From positions 21,825 through 85,824 of the forward strand of contig NZ_SCTW01000118.1 of NCBI RefSeq assembly GCF_004322395.1: 64,000 nt of DNA. The letters run 5' to 3'. Positions within the stretch are counted from its first letter, which is position 1. The number at the start of each line of letters is the position of its first letter. Made by a program: the position numbers and the translations under genes. The DNA comes from Methylobacter sp. Lineage in GTDB: Bacteria > Pseudomonadota > Gammaproteobacteria > Methylococcales > Methylomonadaceae. The notes beneath the pieces are model-generated. The model saw only the letters and a list, made by a program, of their open reading frames with translations. It ran no database searches and was not told the DNA's origin. Below are positions 59,339 through 64,000 of the stretch, piece by piece.

Positions 59339-60190
59339 ATGAACCCTAACCACTTTTTAACGTCCGCTTATGGCGTACGGATACCCCGGATTATTTACGG
59401 TACGGCCTGGAAGAAAGATCGCACGGCGGCGCTGGTAGAACAGGCTATCGGACTGGGGTTCCGCGGCATCGATACCGCCTGCCAGCCCAAGCATTACAAC
59501 GAAGCGGGGGTCGGCGACGGTGTGGCCGCCTGTCTGAAACGCGGGATAGATCGTTCTGAGCTTTACCTGCAAAGCAAGTTCACTTCGCTCAGCGGCCAAG
59601 ATCCGATGCGAGTGCCTTATGATCCCAACGCGGATCTCAGCGAGCAAGTAATGCAATCATTCCAGACTTCACTGAAAAATCTGCAAACCACTTATTTGGA
59701 TTGTCTGGTACTGCATTCGCCGTTCGCAAACTTACAGCACACCCTGGAAGTATGGCAGGCGATGGAGCAAATCTTTCACAGCGGCGGGGTCAAGCAACTG
59801 GGGATCAGCAATTGCTATGATCCCCATCAGCTTGAACTATTGTATCGAAATGCGGCGATCAAGCCGGCTGTTATCCAGAACCGTTTTTATGCGGAAACTC
59901 AGTACGATCGGGTCATCCGCGCTTTCTGCCGGGAACATCGGATAATTTACCAAAGCTTCTGGACACTGACCGCCAATCCCAATGTTTTGTCTCATGCCAC
60001 GCTGCAAACGCTGGCGGAGAAATACCGGCGTAGCGCCGCCCAGATATTTTTCCGCTACTTAAGCCAAACCGGCATTATTCCGTTAACCGGCGCCACATCG
60101 GAAAACCACATGCGTGAAGACCTTGCGATCTTCGATTTTGAATTGACTGCCGGCGAGTGCGATGCTGTGGAAATGTTGCTTTCATCATGA
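59339..60190 (+). CDS. Aldo/keto reductase
   Basis: A 283-residue TIM-barrel oxidoreductase. Expected catalytic residues are present: Asp in FRGIDTACQP, Tyr in KHYNEAGVG, Lys in LYLQSKF and His in DCLVLHSP. AKR motif GVKQLGISNCYDPHQLELLY is near residue 150. NAD(P)H-dependent reduction of a carbonyl is expected; substrate is unknown. I start at the second ATG, six bases after an AGGA box. It overlaps the acetyltransferase gene by ATGA. Confidence 0.88.
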   Translation: MNPNHFLTSAYGVRIPRIIYGTAWKKDRTAALVEQAIGLGFRGIDTACQPKHYNEAGVGDGVAACLKRGIDRSELYLQSKFTSLSGQDPMRVPYDPNADLSEQVMQSFQTSLKNLQTTYLDCLVLHSPFANLQHTLEVWQAMEQIFHSGGVKQLGISNCYDPHQLELLYRNAAIKPAVIQNRFYAETQYDRVIRAFCREHRIIYQSFWTLTANPNVLSHATLQTLAEKYRRSAAQIFFRYLSQTGIIPLTGATSENHMREDLAIFDFELTAGECDAVEMLLSS

Positions 60191-60711
60191 CGTTGACTTT
60201 ATCGATATCCAAGGCTGAAAAACAGGATGCCGGGCAGATCGCCGCTTTGATTAATTCAGCTTATCGCGGCGAATCCAGTCAACAAGGCTGGACCACGGAA
60301 GCTGATTTACTGGCCGGGCTCAGAACCGACACGGAAGAAATCCTGCAATTGATTTCAAGTGACGATTCGATGATTTTGCTGTGCAAGGCCGAAGCGGAAC
60401 TGGTTGGGTCGATACATTTGCAGAAACAGGCCGGACAAGTTTGCCTCGGTATGCTGGCAGTAAGTCCGCCATTACAGGTCAGAGGCATAGGCAAGCAGTT
60501 GCTGGAAGCAGCAGAGCAAGCCGCAAAGCAAACCTGGGCCGTCGATAAATCGGTTATGAGCGTCATTTCATGCAGGAACGAACTGATCGCATTTTACGAA
60601 CGGCGCGGTTACCGGCGCACCGGGGTAAGCAAAGTGTTTCCGGTGAACCCGGAGCTATGGATGCCTAAAGTTGCAGGTTTGCGGTTGGAGATATTGGAAA
60701 AGGTGCTGTAG
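60187..60711 (+). CDS. GNAT family N-acetyltransferase
   Basis: A 174-residue acetyltransferase. The coenzyme A segment is LAVSPPLQVRGIGKQLLEAA (Q/RxxGxG/A pattern), with SVISCRNELIAFYERRGYRR at the second half, typical of GNAT. The start is the ATG that overlaps the aldo/keto reductase stop codon, so the two are cotranslated. Substrate is unknown; coupling with a reductase suggests small-molecule modification. Confidence 0.87.
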   Translation: MTLTLSISKAEKQDAGQIAALINSAYRGESSQQGWTTEADLLAGLRTDTEEILQLISSDDSMILLCKAEAELVGSIHLQKQAGQVCLGMLAVSPPLQVRGIGKQLLEAAEQAAKQTWAVDKSVMSVISCRNELIAFYERRGYRRTGVSKVFPVNPELWMPKVAGLRLEILEKVL

Positions 60712-60904
60712 GTTTGGAACTTAGCGCATCATCATTTTTATGAGTAAGGGGCGATGTGGTCTACATCAGGCCGCCCACACTTAGGCTGTTTTGCAAATGA
60801 AATAGTTAAAAGGCCGCCAGATTAGTATGAACGTAATCTGACGCATAACGGCAATAAATTTCTGGTTCCCTTAGCGAGGGAACCAGGGAACCTTCCGCTT
60901 GCCT

Positions 60905-61075
60905 TCAAGTCACCACATCAGGCTTGGTTCTACCCGTACGCTTTTTTACTTCACAAAATTGTTCGGCAAGGTTAATTAACTCTGCCAATGCTACTAGTTG
61001 GGCATCTTGACTATGCTTGGATAGATTAGGTTCAAAACGTTCCAACAGGATCAAAACGGATGCAATACGAGCATT
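60905..61075 (-). pseudogene. Remnant of a small gene
   Basis: On the minus strand an open frame without ATG reads LLERFEPNLSKHSQDAQLVA, then LAELINLAEQFCEVKKRTGR and TKPDVVT before a stop. It has clear coding character (helical, charged) but an in-frame stop sits just before it, so it looks like the tail of a gene whose 5' part is gone. Family not recognised. The rest of the 60712-61093 gap holds a TGGTTCCCT/AGGGAACCA hairpin near 60870. Confidence 0.4.
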
Positions 61076-61093
61076 TTATTCCGCCCAAGGCGG

Positions 61094-61366
61094 TTAGTAT
61101 GAGAGCGGACGAGGCTCGCTGTTGCCGACCTGTGACCTGATTTCGTCGAGGGTCTGGTTGAGATGCCGGACTTCGTCTTGAAGGTAATGGATTTCTTGAG
61201 TCATTTTTTCTCGGTCATTCTCAAGGGTTTTGATTTGGCGTTGTTGCTGTTCACAGAGTTTTGCTGAACCGATTTCTTCTGACGCATTCACAGGACTGGC
61301 GGCTTGAGCAAAAAATGGCTGGAGTGAAAAAATAAAAATAACGGTCAGGAATAATTTTTTAGTCAT
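61094..61366 (-). CDS. Small secreted coiled-coil protein
   Basis: A 90-residue protein with a good signal peptide (TKKLFLTVIFIFSLQPFFAQAA) followed by a heptad-like helix (KTLENDREKMTQEIHYLQDE, then VRHLNQTLDEIRSQV). Resembles periplasmic coiled-coil proteins; no family recognised. Likely expressed, as the coding pattern and signal are clear. Confidence 0.65.
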   Translation of the reverse strand: MTKKLFLTVIFIFSLQPFFAQAASPVNASEEIGSAKLCEQQQRQIKTLENDREKMTQEIHYLQDEVRHLNQTLDEIRSQVGNSEPRPLSY

Positions 61367-61467
61367 GGTGGGTATTCATTTATTTAGTGGGTAGTTGTTG
61401 CTGAGCTGCTCTGAAAGCAGTTAGTACGTGTCTGTGTTGAATAGACGGGGTGGCAACAAGTGCCAGC

Positions 61468-61776
61468 TCATTTTTTCTCTTGCTGCGCATGTGACTGTGC
61501 TGATACGACTTCCACTCGATTTCGATAGTCTTCACCCTCTTTTTTAAATGCAGGGTAGCCGTGGTACGCAAATGCAAGACTGATTGCTAGCATTACGCCG
61601 CCTGCAACGCGGGACTTCTTGGAGCTAAAAAATGCCGGGGCTATGGCAAGAGCGGCAGCAACTATGTAGGATAGAAATTGAGCTCCGGGTGACATAACAC
61701 TGAGACCAAGGAAAGTTACAAATACTGAAGCCCAGACTAGAGCAGAGGCGGATTTAGGATTCATATTCTTGCTCAT
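61468..61776 (-). CDS. Hypothetical membrane protein
   Basis: A 102-residue protein with three hydrophobic segments (ALVWASVFVTFLGLSVMSPG, FLSYIVAAALAIAPAFF, RVAGGVMLAISLAFAYHGYP) and a charged tail (KKEGEDYRNRVEVVSAQSHA). I recognise no family. The start is uncertain; ATG at 61809 adds 11 residues and one at 61764 removes four. The upstream sequence joins the end of the next ORF through an attC-like segment. Confidence 0.6.
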   Translation of the reverse strand: MSKNMNPKSASALVWASVFVTFLGLSVMSPGAQFLSYIVAAALAIAPAFFSSKKSRVAGGVMLAISLAFAYHGYPAFKKEGEDYRNRVEVVSAQSHAQQEKK

Positions 61777-61835
61777 TTCCGATAAAGCAGCGGTGCGGCA
61801 TATGTCCATGAGTCCACTGCCTTTGCTTGTTAAGG

Positions 61836-62321
61836 CTAGTCAAGGTATATCCATTCTTTGCGATCAAAGACATAAGTTGGCCTCCCAAAGAGTGGTATAG
61901 CGTGATAAAAAAGCGAAATATTTCCTTCATAATTAATGTACTTAAAGCTATTAAAGCCTAAAGTGTACTTTGCCTTCGGTACCTTTGGAAGGTACGAAGG
62001 CACTAAGTCATTTAAAGATTTAGGATAGTCACCGGTAACTTGATGGAAGTTCTCAATGACCAGGACGAGGTCATTCGCTCGATTTTGGGCAATCTTGTTA
62101 TTAATGCTATTTGACGTAAAAACCGCGATTACGGTAAAACCGTAAATCAAAACCTTGGTCAGCTCATATTTCGGACTTTGTTTTGTATATTTTTTAAAGG
62201 CAGACTTTGGCAGCCACCATAAAATAATTATAAGAATTAGAAATAATGAGATGACTCCTTGATTTATGACAAGTGCATCTAGAACAAAAAATATTGCACC
62301 TGTAAGGATGGACTTTTTCAC
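61836..62321 (-). CDS. Hypothetical membrane protein, possible integron cassette gene
   Basis: A 161-residue protein with two N-terminal hydrophobic segments (VISLFLILIIILWWLP, LTKVLIYGFTVIAVFTSN) and a C-terminal soluble part with HQVTGDYPKSLNDLVPSYLP. The Tyr-Pro-xx-Leu-xx-Leu-Val-Pro pattern resembles the start of GspG-like pseudopilin domains, but the context is not a secretion operon. It is AT-rich. Its ATG follows a GTTAGGC core by 25 bases, and downstream of its stop the sequence reads GCCTTAACAAGC, both reminiscent of cassette ends. Confidence 0.65.
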   Translation of the reverse strand: MKKSILTGAIFFVLDALVINQGVISLFLILIIILWWLPKSAFKKYTKQSPKYELTKVLIYGFTVIAVFTSNSINNKIAQNRANDLVLVIENFHQVTGDYPKSLNDLVPSYLPKVPKAKYTLGFNSFKYINYEGNISLFYHAIPLFGRPTYVFDRKEWIYLD

Positions 62322-62346
62322 TGTATTGTTTGATGTGTCATATCGT

Positions 62347-62409
62347 GCCTAACGCTCATAAAAGACCAGATTTAGTCCGTCAGGCACCATGAATGCCTTG
62401 CTTGTAGGC
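62347..62409 (-). other. attC-like imperfect palindrome upstream of the membrane-protein gene
   Basis: On the minus strand the element runs GCCTACAAGCAAGGCA ... TTTTATGAGCGTTAGGC (63 bases). GAGCGTTAGGC is the canonical form of the attC right core; the left core GCCTACAAGC lacks one A relative to GCCTAACAAGC. An inner GTGCCTGAC also pairs with GTTAGGCAC. The rest of the gap to 62772 shows no gene or integrase. Confidence 0.45.
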
Positions 62410-62772
62410 GGGCAGTGGTAGAGTAGTGTTAAGCGCAGGCTGATTTTACAAGTCATGATTGGCTCGGGGCTTAAGCTCCATGATTAAATTCAGCGTTTCG
62501 TAATTTCATATTGCGATGCGTATCGCTAAGCGGACAAACTGAAGTAACCATTACATGGTCTAGAGTTGGCCGCTTTACTGGAATAGGGCTTGCCTATTTA
62601 AATAAAATATCTTTCCTGGAAGACTGTCGGATTTAGACGTTGAAATAAACCAACATATTTATTCCTAGCCGGTTTTCATTAGAAAAATTATCTATTTTTT
62701 ATTTCAATGGCTTATGGTTTTTAGTGGGCTATAATCCGATAGCCTCCAAGGCGTATTGATGCGATATTTTTA

Positions 62773-63015
62773 CTACTTTGCGTCCTGCTCGATTGGGCCG
62801 CCAGGGGCCTGCCCAGCAGGTGTAGTGTTCTCAAGGCTTGGCGAATGAACCACATCTGATTGTTTGTCGGAGAGATCAACCGTACTCGTGTCTTTATTTT
62901 CCTCTGAAGCGGGTGTACTTGGGGTGTCTCTAAGATCGACTACAGGTGCATCATCTGCGGCGAAAGATGCGGAGCTAGTCATAACAATCAGTAAACCTAT
63001 CAATAAAATTTTCAT
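62773..63015 (-). CDS. Small secreted acidic protein
   Basis: An 80-residue protein with a signal peptide (KILLIGLLIVMTSSASFAAD) and a low-complexity mature part rich in Asp, Ser, Thr and Pro, with two similar VVDLRDTPST/TVDLSDKQSD segments. It resembles the next gene on the same strand in layout. Function unknown. Confidence 0.6.
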   Translation of the reverse strand: MKILLIGLLIVMTSSASFAADDAPVVDLRDTPSTPASEENKDTSTVDLSDKQSDVVHSPSLENTTPAGQAPGGPIEQDAK

Positions 63016-63450
63016 CGCTTTTTCCTTATTTAATTAATATTATCTCAGTAACGAATCTTGCATATAAATGAAGGATACCAGTATCGTTCATTCAATAGGA
63101 TTATCATCTTATAGCTTTGGATATTGAATCATTAATCGGTGTCAAATTGGCTATGTGAATATTGATGCCGTTCAGTCTGGGGCGCCGCCAGCAAGCGACA
63201 CCCCGAAAACATCTGGTTTTGCAGAACCGGGCAAAACAACACTTCAATTTAAGCGTTAAAAGATTTTAAGTTTCAAAAAGCCAAATTGTTATTTGATATT
63301 GGTGCCCACGGGGAGTCGCTATTTTTGCGAGAGCTTTTATGGACATTTCTACCCAACAACGGGTAAAAACTTAAGTGAGCAATGACTCGACCCAATGTCG
63401 GCAAGCCTGCATCTTCACTACGCAAAAAGTACTTCGTGAGAACATATACG
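63016..63450. other. 435-base stretch without a recognised gene
   Basis: Short ORFs on both strands here have no coding character. I see no terminator, RNA gene or repeat of the families found elsewhere in the window. Confidence 0.4.
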
Positions 63451-63681
63451 CTATTGCTGCGGACTGCTCGACTCCTGGCTCGTAGCGCTGGAGTCGTGAG
63501 GTGTGTCAAAAGTCTGCCCCGCTTCATCTTTGGCCTGTTCGGGGGTTGGGGCGGCAACAGCTTCCTGGCCGTCTTGGTTGGCATTTTGTAAATCCTGCAT
63601 AGCCGAACTTTCTTCAGCAATAGCAGACAAACTAAAGAATGAAACTACAAGTAACAGGGTCGTAAAGATAATTTTTTTCAC
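63451..63681 (-). CDS. Small secreted acidic protein
   Basis: A 76-residue protein with a signal peptide (KKIIFTTLLLVVSFFSLSAIA) and an acidic, Gln/Ala/Ser/Pro-rich mature part (AVAAPTPEQAKDEAGQTFDT). I start at a GTG with a GAGGA box eight bases before it. An ATG five codons upstream overlaps that box, so it is less likely. It is similar in build to the 62773-63015 protein and may be a diverged paralogue. Function unknown. Confidence 0.6.
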   Translation of the reverse strand: MKKIIFTTLLLVVSFFSLSAIAEESSAMQDLQNANQDGQEAVAAPTPEQAKDEAGQTFDTPHDSSATSQESSSPQQ

Positions 63682-64000
63682 GTGAACAATCCTCATTATT
63701 ATATTTGAATATCGTTTCGCACATTGACTCAAAGTGCCAGTCCCTCATAAAAACCTTCATGATAATAATACTAGCTATATTAAAAGGCTATGATTTATTT
63801 TGGCTACGCCATTGTTAATTGCTGGAATATTTTTGTTTTTTTGCAAAAGCCTTATTTCAGATTATTTTAGAGTGTGTCCATATATGGACTCCTCCCGTTT
63901 TGCAAGCACTTTACTACGTCAGGATTAGGGACGACTGCACACGTATATCCGGCCTGTTATTTGAGCACAAGCTCTGGCCATAATGGGCTATTCGCGCGTT
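63682..64000. other. 319-base window end without a recognised gene
   Basis: AT-rich. The only clear structure is the exact palindrome GTCCATATATGGAC at 63876-63889. No coding frame crosses the window edge with recognisable content. Confidence 0.4.

Overview
The window is a chromosomal segment of a moderate-GC gammaproteobacterium. The gene order is typical of that class: rpsU-yqeY-dnaG-rpoD with tsaD divergent, a gshB-tonB-yqgE-ruvX-pyrR-pyrB-pyrC' run as known from Pseudomonas, rplU-rpmA divergent from ispB, and a complete 13-gene nuo operon with fused nuoCD. The many dispersed palindromic repeats fit an environmental lineage such as Methylococcales. That genus-level guess is inference, because no C1 marker gene lies in the window.

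Layout. 0-8.7 kb: minus-strand chain from rpsU down to ahcY (primase, sigma-70, tRNA-Ile2, S-adenosylmethionine synthase, the start of S-adenosylhomocysteinase); tsaD divergent; then an orphan gene beside an attC-like palindrome, and plsY. 8.7-19.5 kb: folB-folK, facing an overlapping moaB-DUF423-pepN-pteridine reductase operon; a Deg protease; a cyclic-nucleotide/rhodanese regulator; rpmB-rpmG; gshB-tonB. 19.7-25 kb: yqgE-ruvX, pyrR-pyrB-pyrC' (the dihydroorotase homologue has lost its metal-binding histidines) and argB. 25-32 kb: a hicBA toxin-antitoxin pair whose 58-residue toxin gene is very short, a DUF4124 protein, proC-yggT-yggU, a spore-photoproduct-lyase-like radical SAM gene with an SDR, yggS and pilT. 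32-42 kb: purC, yebC-family gene, DUF4383, murJ, rpsT, proB-obgE, rpmA-rplU, ispB. 42.5-57.9 kb: nuoA-B-CD-E-F-G-H-I-J-K-L-M-N, interrupted by three different palindromic repeat elements. 58-64 kb: accessory end with small secreted, lipoprotein and membrane genes, an aldo/keto reductase with a GNAT enzyme, a gene remnant and a second attC-like palindrome.

The core genes are housekeeping: replication/transcription/translation, the SAM cycle, folate, glutathione, pyrimidine, purine, proline and arginine synthesis, quinone side-chain synthesis and proton-pumping NADH oxidation (octaprenyl/polyprenyl synthase and complex I are functionally linked through the quinone). The unusual content lies between and inside these genes. 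There are at least six families of inverted repeats. One has entered the 3' ends of gshB and pyrB and is translated there as a C-terminal tail. Two multi-hairpin elements sit inside the complex I operon. Two orphan genes follow a GTTAGGC core site in the manner of integron gene cassettes.
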